This document shows positions 39,874 to 51,863 of a stretch of DNA of 60,000 nucleotides, piece after piece; within the stretch, counting starts at the first letter, position 1, and every line of letters starts with the position of its first letter. Source of the DNA: Adiantum capillus-veneris (lineage: Eukaryota > Streptophyta > Polypodiopsida > Polypodiales > Pteridaceae); NCBI GenBank assembly GCA_014529385.2, contig CM043952.1, positions 60,904,119 to 60,964,118 of the forward strand, read 5' to 3'. Below the pieces are notes generated by a model, which made no database searches, was not told the DNA's origin, and saw only the letters and a list, made by a program, of their open reading frames with translations. The translations under genes were made by a program, and so were the position numbers.

Positions 39874-42800
39874 GAAGAGTTTTCGTCCTCGAAAACAGAA
39901 GTGGTGGTATCTTCATAAGAACACTAATGTTTTCCACCGTGGCATCCCTCATGGATGCAACGGTTTGTTGAATCGTAACCCGGTTCATTGGGAGGTTCAA
40001 CATAATGTGAAGACTCCATTTAAAACTCACTTGAGTATGTTAAACGAGTTATCCTAACTAAGAGGTGTCTAAATGCATACCCAGGTTTCAGACTTTTTGA
40101 AGGTACTTGAATGTGCAATATAACCTCGGCTCATCTTTCCATGAAAGTACTATGCTGACATACTCATCAACAGTAACCAAGTCCTTGACTTGCTATGGTT
40201 TCTTGCCAGTAGCCAACCCCATCAAACTGATGATTAAGGTTGATAACTTGAGAATAACAGGCAGAGACTAAAACTAGCCATAACATGCCTTTCATCGTAT
40301 GAAGCAAACTCCAAACCAGAAAGGTAACCGATCCAGTTGTTTCACTTCTTGCTAATGTATGCACTTAGCATATCCTTTAGCATGGTTTACTAACGTATGC
40401 ACTTTGCATATCCTTTAGCACTAAATAGAATGCTTGTAAGCTGCCCATCCTACGCGGGATGAATAATAGCAGTAAGGGTGAGGTACTTCCCCCAACCACT
40501 TACAGACAGTCTTCAACGACTGACGATAAACTATGACTCAAACATTGAGTAGCCAGCCATGTACTCGATATGGAATGGAGACAACCAACTAGGTTGAAAG
40601 CAGATTGGAGTTTCAAGCATCCAATCACAAACACCCATACTTAGCCATCACCTTGTATGGCAGGGTGTAAACTCATACTAAATCTGCAAGAGAAACTGCA
40701 CTGACAGTGCAAAAAATTACAGAAACAATAAAGTCCATAAATTTGCATGCCGCTCCAAATAAATTTGTGTTAAACACTAGGGCCCATAACACCTAGTGAG
40801 CATGCATTTAACACAAACATATCCGAACCGTAATTCCATGACGAGACTTTCCACTATACTTACGTGAAAATATTGCAACAAAAGTTGGACCATAATAGAA
40901 TGTGACAACCCGGTCATACCTAGGAACCAACCATGAGACCTTCTCATGAACGTAGCATACTTTGCTATATGTAGAAACACCCCTCCGTTAAGGTGGTTTC
41001 ACAGCACTTGTAATCACAACAAGTCTGTACTTAGTACCCGACAATTTTTGGCCACTGAAATTGTACCTGATATTGTGTGCTTCGAATGGTCTAATGAACG
41101 GATGCGACCAGCACCTAGGGACTTCGTCGTGACACATCATTAAGAATTGGGCGCCAGTGTCAGTCCCAGAGACTCATATTCTCCACATGTGGAATATGTC
41201 TCAAGTAAGGATGTCAGGAAAAGTGACATCCATCAAGTACGAGTTGTACTTGTGTGTGGAGGTAACTGATAACACTCTGCGACAAGATTGAGAGGGACCC
41301 TCATTATCATGCTCCACATTGGCTAAACCGAACTCCTTGAGTTCTTAGACCATGTTGTATCCCATGTGACAACATGTGCCAAGTCGAACCCTACAAGTAG
41401 GTTCGTAACATCATAAGGCAGAAAGGTAGATTGAACCCTTGGTCCAAAATACTTTGTGCCGACATGCCCTTGGCATGGCTCTGTAACATTCAAGCGTGCT
41501 TATACGTCTTGAAAAAAAAACCAAGCAAAGCATACAAAAAATGGAATAACACCAAATCAATAGATGCGTACCTGGAGATTTGAACGTAATGTTCACTTAC
41601 TCGTATGCAAACGGAGAGGATCACATCTCCTAGCTGAACAAACAAACAGTATTGCACTGGGAACCATGGGTGTTGCCTTCACAATCCAACCCCTTTGGTT
41701 AAAATCTATGTAGTTAAACCCCTTGGTAAGACCCCTTGGCACAAGGGAGAAGCCTTGCTTCATGGATAATTGCCAAAGCACGTTGTTGTGCACAATGACA
41801 GGCATTGCCAAGCAAAGTGTAAACATGGAAAAAATAAGAAGAACTTAACTTGGTTAACCTGGTAGTTGTTGCTGCAACCAGTTGTCATGAGATTCCAAAG
41901 GGAAAGCTCACGTGAAGATAGCGCATAGCCAAATCTGCCGTGCGAGAGAAACTTGTCGCATATGGGTATACGCCCTCTTGTATCATATACATCCGTTGTA
42001 TACGAAATGAAATAATCTGTAAACAGTTTGCGAAAGCCTTCCCAAGTTTTTATGCTCGTGCATATGCCAAACGTGGCCAGCCTCAATGCAAGATGTATAA
42101 ATACTAACGAGACTCGACCTTGATCTCGTACATAGTTGAGTTGATGAATGAGTTTCACGATTATCTTAGACGCCCATTGCATACCATAGTTATCATGCCA
42201 TGTGCAATAAACAGTACCAACTGCGTACCTTATGAAGTACACCTACCGATGAAGTGGCCGTCGTAAGAATCGAACAAGTTGGAATCAAGGTTCCTCCGTC
42301 AGTACTGTGTGTTAAGCCTCCTCCGTTAGCGTGTAAAAACTGTGACAAAGAGTCGTCCATGCCAAGGAACTTGCTTCCTTTTTCAAGTCCAAAGAGAGGC
42401 CATGAATGTCTCCTTTGATGTATGTTAGATATATGCAATAGAGATGATGCATGTTCCATCGAGGTCAAATGCTTCATAAGCAATTGACAGCCCGCATTAA
42501 GAACTCCTGCCGACCAAGCTTGTCCACCCGAAAATTGAACGTGTTACTGAGGGGAAACTGCAAATAGTACAAAAGCAGTAACCCAACATTGGACTACACC
42601 GGCTGTGCTCATGAGCACCCTTGCACGGATCCTTGCTAATGGCAATAGCAGTCATAGGCTTAGTGACCATTACTGCTAGGCAACGTTGCCGCCCTGCATA
42701 AACCATGATTAAAACAAAATTGAAAGAGGTTACCTTGTTTTTGGTCTTTTATTCAAAGCCGTGTGTCACAATCATGTGATGATGTTGGCCTACTTTGGCC

Positions 42801-44160
42801 GGTCGTAATTCATACCGAGGTCCAACGTTGTCATACGTGAGATAGGTAAAGGAAAAGTAACCGTGAGTTTCACCCTGTGCTTGGCATGCAGTCATTGCCA
42901 ATTACTTTAGAAAACGCATTAGATCACATTCATAGGCCTTGCCTGTACCAATAGTGCACAAGCCTTGCCTGAACCGTAGGATCTAACATTGCCAGCGGAA
43001 CCATGTCCGAGCAGAATTTCCTCTTCGAGCGGTGGAACCATGTTGTCAAATTCTGGATGGCCATGTTACAAACATCTGACGCGGTGTATGATCACGTAGA
43101 GTGGCACTTTCGGAACACACCTGCAAGCTGTTGTCATCGCAAAGAGAGCCGAGACCAAGGCCATGCCGTTACGTAATGTCGAACTGTAGACAACAAGCCT
43201 TCATGGCCGGTAAAATTTTGCCTTGGAATTCTTCATGTTGAAATCCGATTGCCTACCCGAGAGTGAGGAGCGGGCATTGTTCATCTGATTATGAGCCCAG
43301 TGCGGGGCCCTTGCATGCTTATGCATGTTGATGCATGCGACGGTCCTGTGGGAAACCTCCCTGCAAAGCAAAAACCTAAAAAAAAAATTGTTTTTTTATA
43401 AAAAATATGCATGTCTGAAGCGATGGAGTTCTCCGTCTGCTGCGCAGGAAGATCACCCCGAACCACTGGCCATATTGCTCCCCATGCCTTCGTCCCATGA
43501 CGAGGATTTCCTAGCAGGCCGCTGCGATCAAACCGGGCCCCAGACCTCATCATTCGGAGATCACCCCGAACCACTGGCCATATTGCTCCCCGTGCCTTCG
43601 TCCCATGACGAGGATTGCACAGCAGGCCGCTGCGATCAGGCCGAGCCCCAGACCTCATCATTCGGCACTGGTCAATTTGCACCCTCCTCCTCAATTCCGT
43701 GCAGGTCTGCCATGGTGGATGGTACTTGGCGCTGAGTTAGTGACGTCCGTGGGCAAAGGTTGGCGTTGCTGGGCGATTCTGCGGGCCCCCATGTAGAGGA
43801 TGACATGGCATGTCCAAGCAACTTGTCCCATGCCTCCTACATGCAGGTCTGCCACTGGCTCCTTGTGCGCAGGCAGCCATTCCCACGGCCCTCCTCGTCT
43901 TCTCCACTGTCTAATACTTCGTGCTTCGAATCAAGGGACCATGCCCACGCTGCATCACCTTAGGTTTTCTGCCCATGACTTCAGCTTGCCATGAATGTCT
44001 TGCCGAGAGAGTTGCAATATCATGCACGCCTTTTTGCTGAAAACGAGGGAGAGAGAGAAGACTCCCAAGTGAGAGAGAGGCCATGCCTCATACCGAATCT
44101 AAGAGAGAGACCTAAAGAGAGAGAGAACTTCCTCCTCCTCCATAGCTCTCCCCTCCCATG
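39874..44160 (-). other. Interior of the 4.6-kb element, no recognisable gene
   Basis: Open frames up to 160 codons exist (for example minus 42242-41760) but show no known domain or biased composition. The interior has a short direct repeat CATATCCTTTAGCA (40367-40421) and the 108-bp duplication at 43451-43666. It ends in GA-rich leader sequence (44041-44130) near the 5' LTR. Confidence 0.6.
43451..43666. repeat. 108-bp tandem duplication
   Basis: GATCACCCCGAACCACTGGC starts at 43451 and at 43559. The unit is 36 codons long, so any frame through it stays open. Confidence 0.88.
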
Positions 44161-44173
44161 AGCTCTAATACCA
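44161..44173 (-). other. Primer-binding site of the 4.6-kb element
   Basis: Minus strand TGGTATTAGAGCT, initiator tRNA-Met type with one change, one base from the 5' LTR. Confidence 0.8.
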
Positions 44174-44174
44174 A

Positions 44175-44338
44175 TATAAGAACCCCAGAAGCTAGAGACC
44201 TGGATCCTCCACCCAACCGCCCATACTTATAGGCTCTTAGCCCTAGGATCCCCTGTCCACACTGCTAGCTGGCCCGTGGCCGGGGTCCGTGACCCCCCCT
44301 TAGGGTAGGGCCCTGCCCGTAGGACCCGTGTCCTAACA
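44175..44338 (-). repeat. 5' LTR of the 4.6-kb element
   Basis: 164 bp, same length as the left copy. It is followed by the ACCTG duplication and copia RT sequence. Confidence 0.9.
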
Positions 44339-44343
44339 ACCTG

Positions 44344-45141
44344 TGAGACTGCAAACTGAATATCTGGCCTTGTGTTGCATACATAAATCAGGCAGCCAAC
44401 AGCAGTTTAGTAAAGAGTGACATCAGCAGGATCGCCAGCATCATGTAGACTCAACTTCAAACTTGTTTCCATGGGAGTGGCAATAGGTTTGCAATCCTCA
44501 AGTCCAAACTTACATAGCAATGTCTCTATGTAACTTTTCTGACACAAGGCAATACCACCATCACACTGCTTAAACTGTATACCCAAGTAATGATGCAACA
44601 GCCCCAAATCTTTCATCTTGAAAGTAGCATTCAAATCAGCCTTAAATTCTGCAATATGTCTCTTATTTGGTCCAGTGATCAGCAAATCATTGACATAAAG
44701 AACCACAATGAGAAGTACATCACCCTCACGCTTTACATACAATGTGCTTTCTGTTGGACTGTTACGAAAGCCTCGTTTAACCAAATGAGTGTCAGCTTTC
44801 TCATACCAAGCACGAGGAGATTGCTTCAACCCATACAAAGCCTTCTTACATCTACACACTTTGTCCTCTTGTCCTTTTATGACAAAACCGCGAGGCTGCG
44901 TTACATAAACTTCCTCAAATATGTCACCATTCAAGAAAGCAGTAACAATGTCTGATTGATGTACATCCCACCCAAAATGAGCTGCCAATGCACATAGAAA
45001 ATGCACAGTAGTCATACGACAAGTGGGAGCAAAAGTCTCTTTATAATCAATGCCTTTTTGTTGTGCATAACCCTTTGCAACAAGTCGAGCCTTATGGCGA
45101 TCAATCTCACCATCCGGCTGCGTTTCAACTTGTAAACCCAC
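44344..45141 (-). pseudogene. Copia reverse transcriptase, main part
   Basis: Minus-strand frame with HKARLVAKGYAQQKGIDYKE, TFAPTCRMTTVHFLCALAA, HQSDIVTAFLNGDIFEEVYV, KALYGLKQSPRAWYEKAD and the catalytic box VLYVNDLLI near 44690, where Asn replaces the first Asp of YVDD. A stop follows DVTLY at 44407. The text continues for about 60 bases to the nested element. It is out of frame with the upstream ORF by an indel near 45130. Confidence 0.85.
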
Positions 45142-47747
45142 TTCGTACCAATGGCCTTTTTGCCAGGAGGCAAATCACATAAAGTCCATGTGTCATTTTC
45201 TATAAGTGCATCATATTCTGATTGCATGGCAGCCATCGAATTTTTTGAATTATGTGCTTCATCAAAAGACAGAGGCTCCTCAACATCATGTAAGCTAGAC
45301 ACAGCCAAAGAATAACAATCTGATGCATAAGATGCATGGCGAGAGCCTGAACGAGTACGACTAGACAAAGGTGCATCCAATTTACTGTCACGCAAGGTGT
45401 GTACCAGCCATTTTGGCATTCCTCTAGCCTGCTCATTTTCAGCCCTTTCCTCATCAAGTACATCATGTACATCGGCATCAGTAATAGGCTGATCTGTAAC
45501 ATTTTCAAAAACCCCCATAGGCTGTACATTTGCCTCATTGGAACTTACATTCGTATTTCCACCACTGAAAAGAGGCAACAAAGTGTCATAAATGTCCTGT
45601 GAGCTTACATTACTGTCTCTAGTACATGACAGTAAGGGCTGAACAGAATCTTCCACAAACACTACATCCCGTGAAACCGGAATATGTTTTGTTTGTGGAT
45701 GATACAACTTGTAACCTTTGCTTTCAGCACTATAACCAACAAAAATACATTTGACAGCCTTATCATCCAATTTTCTGCATTGCACTTGTGGCACCAAACC
45801 ATATGCCAAACAGCCAAAAACGTGCATGTGCTCAATAGAAGGCTTTCTTTCATGCCATGCTTCATATGGAGTAATAGACTGCAAAGCTTTCGTAGGACAC
45901 CTGTTAAGTACATAAGTGGCACACATGATGGCCTCAATCCAAAAAGAATGCGACAAAGCTTGACTTTTGACCATACATCGTGCCATTTTCGTCAGTGACC
46001 CGTTTCTCCTCTCGGCAACACCATTTTGTTGAGGTGTATAAGGCACTGCACATTGGTGTTTTATCCCACGACTACTCAAAAATGCATTAGATTCATGAGA
46101 CATATACTCCCCCCCTCGATCGGAACGGAGGGTGCCCATAGTATATTTCGAGACATTTTCAGCCATAGCCAGAAATTGTTTGAAGCACATGAAAACTTCG
46201 GACTTCGCTTTAAGCGGAAATACCCATGCATGCCTGGAGTAATCATCAATGAAAGTCACGAAGTACAGGTAATTGCCCAAGGACGGAGTTTGCATGGGCC
46301 CACAAACATCACTATGCACAAGCTGCAACCTGCATGTGGCCCGAACTGAACCATCCTTTGGAAACTTAGAACGCTGCATCTTACCCAAAATACAGCCTTC
46401 ACAAACATGTTTGACAGGTGCTTCAAGAGGCGGCAAAGAAGCAACCATATCAGATTCCTGCAAACGCAGCAAACTGGCAAAATTCAGATGACCAAAACGT
46501 GCATGCCAAAGTTTTGCATCTAAAATAGCCCTTGAATCTGCAACAGCATTTGCAAAATTTTGTCCACACTTGTCATACAAAGTGAGCTTATACAGCCCAT
46601 GGCACAAAAGGCCAAATGCAACAATTTCATCACCAAAACTGAGATCATGAACTGTACATCTGTCATCCACAAATTTGACTACAAGTCCAAGTCTAGCAAG
46701 TGCGGATACAGACAAGAGATATTTCTTGATCCCAGGAACATAAAGTGCATAAACAAGTGTGAAGGAACTGCCATTTGCAGTAGTAAGCACAATCTTTCCA
46801 ACTCCTTGAACTGGATAAGAGGCATTGTTGGCACAAGTGACTGAATTCCCATGAGGGACATACTCGAGAGAGGTAAACAATTCACGATGTGAGGTAATGT
46901 GCTTTGTAGCACCACTGTCAAAATACCGCACGTGTGAATCTCCAGCAACTGACAAGCATGCATCATGGACAACAGGATTGTAAGTGGACTCTGCGCTAAA
47001 AGCCCATTCTGCATCATCATCAGCAACACAGTCTCCTTTCACAGAAGACTCAACAATGGCTGCATTTGTAGTGGAACCAGCATTTGCAGTCGAACCACTC
47101 TCTTTCTTCTTAGCCTCTTTGGCCTTCAACTTAGGACACGACTTGATCAAGTGATCATTAGCTTTACAATAATGGCAACGCATCTTCTTTTTGCCCTTAT
47201 CACCAGAATTTCCAGACGAATTGCTGCCAACAGAAGCATTAGGAATAGAATTTTTGCCACTCACAGCAGAACCATAAGAAGTGGTTGCATTACTATTACC
47301 ACCCTTTCTTTGATAAGCAATAAAAGCCTGTTCAACTGCACACTGCCTAGTCCTGTTTTTTCTAGAAAGTGACTCTTGCAACAGCAATGTGCATAATGCA
47401 TCAAACTTGACAACTTCAGGATTTCCTTGGGTCATCAGTCTCCAAGTACTAGCAAAAGTCTGGTAGGAATCTGGTAAGGCATCAAGAACAATTTGCACAA
47501 GGGAACTGTCTGAAATGACTTCACTTGCAGAAATAAGTTGCTCATTGATATCCTTGACACTAGCAAGGAAAGTGTCCATATCATCCTCCTCATGCATAAT
47601 CTTCGACTCCAGCTCTTTACGCAACAAAGCAATTTTAGCCTCACTGCGGCTTGCATAAAGACTTGCTAGAATATCCCAAGCTTGTTTTGCAGATTTTGCT
47701 GAGCGGATGTGAGGAACAATGGTGCGCTTCATAGACAACGCAATCAA
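45012..47747 (-). CDS. Copia gag-protease-integrase and start of RT
   Basis: A 911-codon frame. Residues 1-190 are the copia gag (IRSAKSAKQAWDILASLY, ALPDSYQTFASTW). The zinc knuckle CHYCKANDHLIKSC is near 47165, and the protease motif YFDSGATKHIT near 46920. Pre-integrase and the HHCC region (LWHARFGHLNFASL, CEGCILGKMQRSKF) follow. The integrase core has DVCGPMQTPSLGNYLYFVTF, FIDDYSRHAWVF and PYTPQQNGVAERRNGSL. RT begins with TWTLCDLPPGKKAIGTKWVY. The true gag start is further upstream (48097), separated by a frameshifting duplication. Once made, it would cut itself into capsid, protease, integrase and RT. Confidence 0.88.
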   Translation of the reverse strand: MIALSMKRTIVPHIRSAKSAKQAWDILASLYASRSEAKIALLRKELESKIMHEEDDMDTFLASVKDINEQLISASEVISDSSLVQIVLDALPDSYQTFASTWRLMTQGNPEVVKFDALCTLLLQESLSRKNRTRQCAVEQAFIAYQRKGGNSNATTSYGSAVSGKNSIPNASVGSNSSGNSGDKGKKKMRCHYCKANDHLIKSCPKLKAKEAKKKESGSTANAGSTTNAAIVESSVKGDCVADDDAEWAFSAESTYNPVVHDACLSVAGDSHVRYFDSGATKHITSHRELFTSLEYVPHGNSVTCANNASYPVQGVGKIVLTTANGSSFTLVYALYVPGIKKYLLSVSALARLGLVVKFVDDRCTVHDLSFGDEIVAFGLLCHGLYKLTLYDKCGQNFANAVADSRAILDAKLWHARFGHLNFASLLRLQESDMVASLPPLEAPVKHVCEGCILGKMQRSKFPKDGSVRATCRLQLVHSDVCGPMQTPSLGNYLYFVTFIDDYSRHAWVFPLKAKSEVFMCFKQFLAMAENVSKYTMGTLRSDRGGEYMSHESNAFLSSRGIKHQCAVPYTPQQNGVAERRNGSLTKMARCMVKSQALSHSFWIEAIMCATYVLNRCPTKALQSITPYEAWHERKPSIEHMHVFGCLAYGLVPQVQCRKLDDKAVKCIFVGYSAESKGYKLYHPQTKHIPVSRDVVFVEDSVQPLLSCTRDSNVSSQDIYDTLLPLFSGGNTNVSSNEANVQPMGVFENVTDQPITDADVHDVLDEERAENEQARGMPKWLVHTLRDSKLDAPLSSRTRSGSRHASYASDCYSLAVSSLHDVEEPLSFDEAHNSKNSMAAMQSEYDALIENDTWTLCDLPPGKKAIGTKWVYKLKRSRMVRLIAIRLDLLQRVMHNKKALIIKRLLLPLVV

Positions 47748-47838
47748 TGCATGATCCTACGCATCCTTTACATCCCAACGAGCTTGTTCTACCATAGGCA
47801 AAACAACTCTAGCAGCAACAATCCTTGCAGCAAGACCT

Positions 47839-47980
47839 GCAACATCCTCAACATCACCTACATCCTCAGAACCAGGACGTACATCAATGCCCTGCACAAT
47901 GTTCCAAACGCAACATCCTCAACATCACCTACATCCTTAGAACCAGGACGTACATCAATGCCCTGCACAATGTTTTAAAC
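47839..47980 (-). repeat. 71-bp tandem duplication in copia gag
   Basis: GCAACATCCTCAACATCACC starts at 47839 and at 47910. The unit is not a multiple of three and contributes to the break between the gag start and the 911-codon frame. Confidence 0.85.
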
Positions 47981-48097
47981 GCCCTTTGACACAAGAACAT
48001 GTTGCATCATATAAGCCCACATAGGGTAGTTGTCCCCATCCAACCTGTCCTCAGCAGCAAACATCTTGAACACATCTGTGTTGTTGTTGTCAGCCAT
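47981..48097 (-). pseudogene. Copia gag N-terminus
   Basis: The ATG at 48097 opens MADNNNTDVFKMFAAEDRLD and NYPMWAYMMQHVLV, the standard copia gag start (a [LF].G.NY..W pattern). A TAA at 47975-47977 and then the duplication end it. Confidence 0.8.
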
Positions 48098-48445
48098 GGT
48101 AAATGTTGCACCTGATGTGAAAACTGTCCTAATATAGGAGAAACGGACCGGGAACAACACGTGCTATATAGCACAAACCGTAGAAGACTTTAAGGCACCT
48201 GTTATGCAGAAAATGGCACTGACAGAAATTCTACACAAAATAACAAAATAGCCTGTGCAGTACTGCCTGTAGTGGAAACGGTGGCCGAAATGAGCCCAAA
48301 TCAAAAATCTGAGCAGACCAAACCCTACGAGCTCACCCGAAATATTTTTCGACCTGTGAACGCTCGCCAAAGCTCACTGAAATTTGAGAAAGTGAGCAGG
48401 CGTGTACTGGAGCAGCTGGCAACTAAGCCTGGGAGGACGCAACCT

Positions 48446-48457
48446 GCTCTGATGCCA
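48446..48457 (-). other. Copia primer-binding site
   Basis: Minus strand TGGCATCAGAGC, initiator tRNA-Met type with one change, two bases inside the 5' LTR. Confidence 0.8.
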
Positions 48458-48459
48458 AT

Positions 48460-48686
48460 TGTTGGAATTAGGGTTGCAGAGAAACGCACACAGCTTGGAG
48501 AAGATGAAGGAAGCTCAAGGCACACAATTGAGAGTGTGTTACTTAGTGTGTAATGGAAAGATAGATAGACCTAGAGTGATGGGCGTATATACAATGTACG
48601 GGGGAAAAAACCTCCTAAAGAGAGAAAAAATGCCCCGACGGTCCTAGTGTGTTCACACACATCACTACCACATGTATATGGTAACA
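48460..48686 (-). repeat. Copia 5' LTR (227 bp)
   Basis: TGTTGGAATTAGGG...TGGTAACA; a TGTATATACG stretch (minus) could serve as the TATA box. Confidence 0.9.
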
Positions 48687-48691
48687 AAGGA

Positions 48692-49478
48692 CAATGTGCC
48701 TTTAGGTTGGGGTGACAATGTATATATACATACAATACATGTAGACAATGACCATGATCGTCTACCCAATGCCAATGAGTGCCCGACAATGTGCAACATC
48801 TCTAAAGGTAAGCCCTTTGTTAGAAGATCAGCATGATTCCTAGTGGTATTAATCTTGGCAAGCTGCAATCACTTGTTCTCAAGCACCTCACGAATGAAGT
48901 GATACTTCACATCCACATGCTTTGTCTCTGCATGAAACACTAGATTCTTTGCCAATTGTATAGCACTTTGGCTATCACAATGTAACACAGGCATCTCAAC
49001 ATTGATTCCCAAGTCTCTCACTAGCCGACCAAGTCATATAGCTTCCTTGCAAGCTTTTGAATCTGCAACTTAATCAGCCTCTGTAGTAGACAAGGTAACA
49101 CAGTCTTGCAAATGAGATCTCCATGAAATTGCACCTCCAATGAATTCAAAAACATAGCCTGAAGTGGACCTTCTCTTGTCCAAGTCTCCTGCATAATCTA
49201 CATCCGTGCAACCCATTATACATGCTTCCTTTCTTCCAAAGAAATGCAAATGTCTTTTGTATAACCCCTTTCACTACCTCCCAATGTTTCTTGCCTAGAT
49301 TTGACATATATTTGCTATAACAACTCCCACTGCAAAAGCAATATCAGGACGTGTAGCAATCATAGCATACATCAAACTTCCAACTGCAGATGAATAAGGC
49401 ACTTGTGCCATTTTAACATTTTCCTCTTCAGAATTAGGGTAATCATTTTTAGAAAGTTTCGCATATGGAGGCAATGGA
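48692..49478 (-). pseudogene. Older copia: RNase H and RT end
   Basis: Minus-strand blocks VPYSSAVGSLMYAMIATRPD and IAFAVGVVSKYMSNLGKKHW (near 49400-49300), then degraded RNase H. It is the right flank of the complete copia. The text connects across the 6.4-kb element to 55865, where the preceding RT residues are found. Also part of this element are the purine tract and LTR at 38470-38806. Confidence 0.75.
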
Positions 49479-49956
49479 TGTTATAGAAATGATATTTTAT
49501 GATTTTATTACAGCTGACAGGTGGAAAAGACTAGACCCAGCTTGGCCTATGCAAATGTATGTGTATATCATGTACATTCAAGTGCTCTTTTATGAGCTTT
49601 GGCCAATTATGACCGGCCGGCCAGTTTGTAACCAATTTGACCATTCAAGAAATCTATATAACAAATACGTGCAAGAGGGAAATGGTCACTCTTGCACGGG
49701 GGAGATTGCACCCAGTGTTTGTGTCTTTCTTCTCCCTTCTCCTCTCTTCTCTCTCACCGTGCCGGCGTAGCACTCCGCTCTCGGAGGTGCGCCTGCACGT
49801 TCTCCCTCGCTTTATTCTATTCTCTATCTCTGTCTGTTTGCATACGTCGTGGTTATGTGCTATGGATGACGGCAGGTACGTAGATTTAGTCGTTTATGTC
49901 TTGCTATGCGCTGTTTTTGAGTATTTTGCAGGGCAGCCAGCCTTCCAGCTGTAGCA
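49479..49956 (+). repeat. 5' LTR of the 6.4-kb element
   Basis: TGTTATAGAAATG...GCTGTAGCA. A likely TATA box CTATATAAC lies at 49654-49662. Confidence 0.9.
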
Positions 49957-49957
49957 G

Positions 49958-49969
49958 TGGTATTAGAGC
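49958..49969 (+). other. Primer-binding site of the 6.4-kb element
   Basis: TGGTATTAGAGC, initiator tRNA-Met type with one change, one base after the LTR. Confidence 0.8.
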
Positions 49970-51303
49970 GCAAGGCTACGCTCTTGGTAACAATCAGCCA
50001 AGGAGATCCAAATTTTCTTTGGCATATGAGCAAGGATATGCATGACTATGCACCAGAGGTAAGTGCACTTACATAATTCTTGTTTTCTTTAGGTTTATCA
50101 AAAATTTATCATTTATCCCTCTTTAATATTGACTGTTTCTTGCAAATATTTGGATATTTAAAGTTAATCCTTCATTAATTTGTAATTAGCAAAAGGATCT
50201 GAATAGGATATAGAAAGCATGATTTATTTATTTTTTTAAGCCTAAATGTGCTAATAACGCAGTTAGCACTAGGTATGGTATTGATATAGCTTGATAAGGA
50301 TGCACACGAGATTAGACATGACAAAGGGTGTGTATAATATAGGAAGTAGAAATTGATGATATCGAAGCAGACCTAACTCCTAAGAAATCCATCATACAAA
50401 AAGAAGAAGAAGAAGGCATATACAATTTTCTTGCCAATTTTTTTGTGAAGTGGCTGAAAGAAAAGGGGAACAGTGTCGATGAAGCATTAACACCATAACG
50501 ACAACCCAGCAAAAGGCATCCCAAAATCCTTGCGACTGCGTTGTAGAAAAATGACCGAATTGATCACAACTTATGGGCAAGTCACTCTCAATTATGTCCT
50601 CCATTCTCTCTTCCATCTCATAGGAGATGACCCATATGGTCTCCCTGTATCTCTCTCTCTTTCATTGAAATGCCAGTCATCGCCCAGCTTCCCAACTGAC
50701 ACAAAAAAATAAACGGCACTTTCTCGCTCTCTTTCCCACTACCGTTGCATGCCCAACCCACCCTATCTCTTCTCTTCTCTCTCCTGCGGTGAAGAACTCT
50801 ACTTCTCTCTCTCATCAGATGATTGTCTGTAAATATGGAGCAGCAGCTCACTGCCCAACGACGCAAGGACACCGGGACACAACTTCAGTGGGGCGCCCAC
50901 CCACTCAAATATCTCTCTCTCTCTCTCTCCAGTCGGTAGCCACCCAGCTTTCTCTCTCTTTGGCTGCCATGCTGAAGCGATAGTTGGCCAGTTCCCTCTG
51001 CAGTTTGGCTCGCTTTTTTTTACAACTGCACACACATCCCCCCTCCCCGTTGCCTGCCATGCAGAATATTGCATGCGCCGCTGTGTAGACCTTAAGGTCT
51101 GTGAGTCACCGTATTCGGACACACTGCAGTCCTCTACAACTCATAGCGTGCAGACCCACTCTTTCTCTCACTCGTGATGGTGGCTACTGATCATCGCACA
51201 ACCACCTCTCTCAGGCCATGCAAATCACAGCCTCTCAATGCTCATGCATCGACTCCCAATCTCTCTCTTTCTTTCTCTGTCTCTGGCCGCCACTTGGAAT
51301 CAG

Positions 51304-51448
<145 letters not shown>

Positions 51449-51730
51449 GCTTCCGCTTGCAAACCCTCAGCCGCCATCAACCCCTCGTTTACAACACTCT
51501 CCATGCAAGGCTGAGGCCGCCAACAATTTCACCAACTAAACTGCTAGTTTTCTGACCACCTCTTACTCACGCAAGCCAAAATCGGCTGCCTACCTTGGCC
51601 TTTCAAACTGGCACAAACGATCACTTCTGCGGCTGAGAATCCCTGCGCCGCTTTTACGCTCTCAGCTCCCACCTCCTACCTTACACTAGCTGCCTCTCTC
51701 TTTTTGAACGGCCATGCAACCACTAAAAAA

Positions 51731-51863
<133 letters not shown>

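Larger units (their letters stand above)
39695..44338 (-). mobile_element. Non-autonomous LTR element, 4,644 bp, nested in copia pol
   Basis: Two 164-bp LTRs (39695-39858 and 44175-44338) differ at only a few positions. The target duplication is ACCTG (39690-39694 and 44339-44343). The primer-binding site (44161-44173) and polypurine tract (39859-39873) set minus orientation. In that orientation the LTR starts TGTTAGGACACG and ends TTCTTATA, so its 3' terminus is TA and not CA. No gag or pol text was found inside. Confidence 0.88.
38807..48686 (-). mobile_element. Complete Ty1/copia element (minus), with a nested element
   Basis: LTRs at 38807-39028 and 48460-48686, target duplication AAGGA (38802-38806 and 48687-48691), primer-binding site at 48446-48457, polypurine tract at 39029-39040, and gag, protease, integrase, RT and RNase H in copia order. 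A 4.6-kb LTR element (39695-44338) splits RT from RNase H. Without that, the element is about 5.2 kb, normal for copia. It sits inside an older copia. Confidence 0.93.

Noticed and set aside
43325-43963. Histidine/proline-rich plus-strand ORFs in the 4.6-kb element
   Set aside because: Openness follows from the GC-rich 108-bp duplication (36 codons); no domain and no start context.
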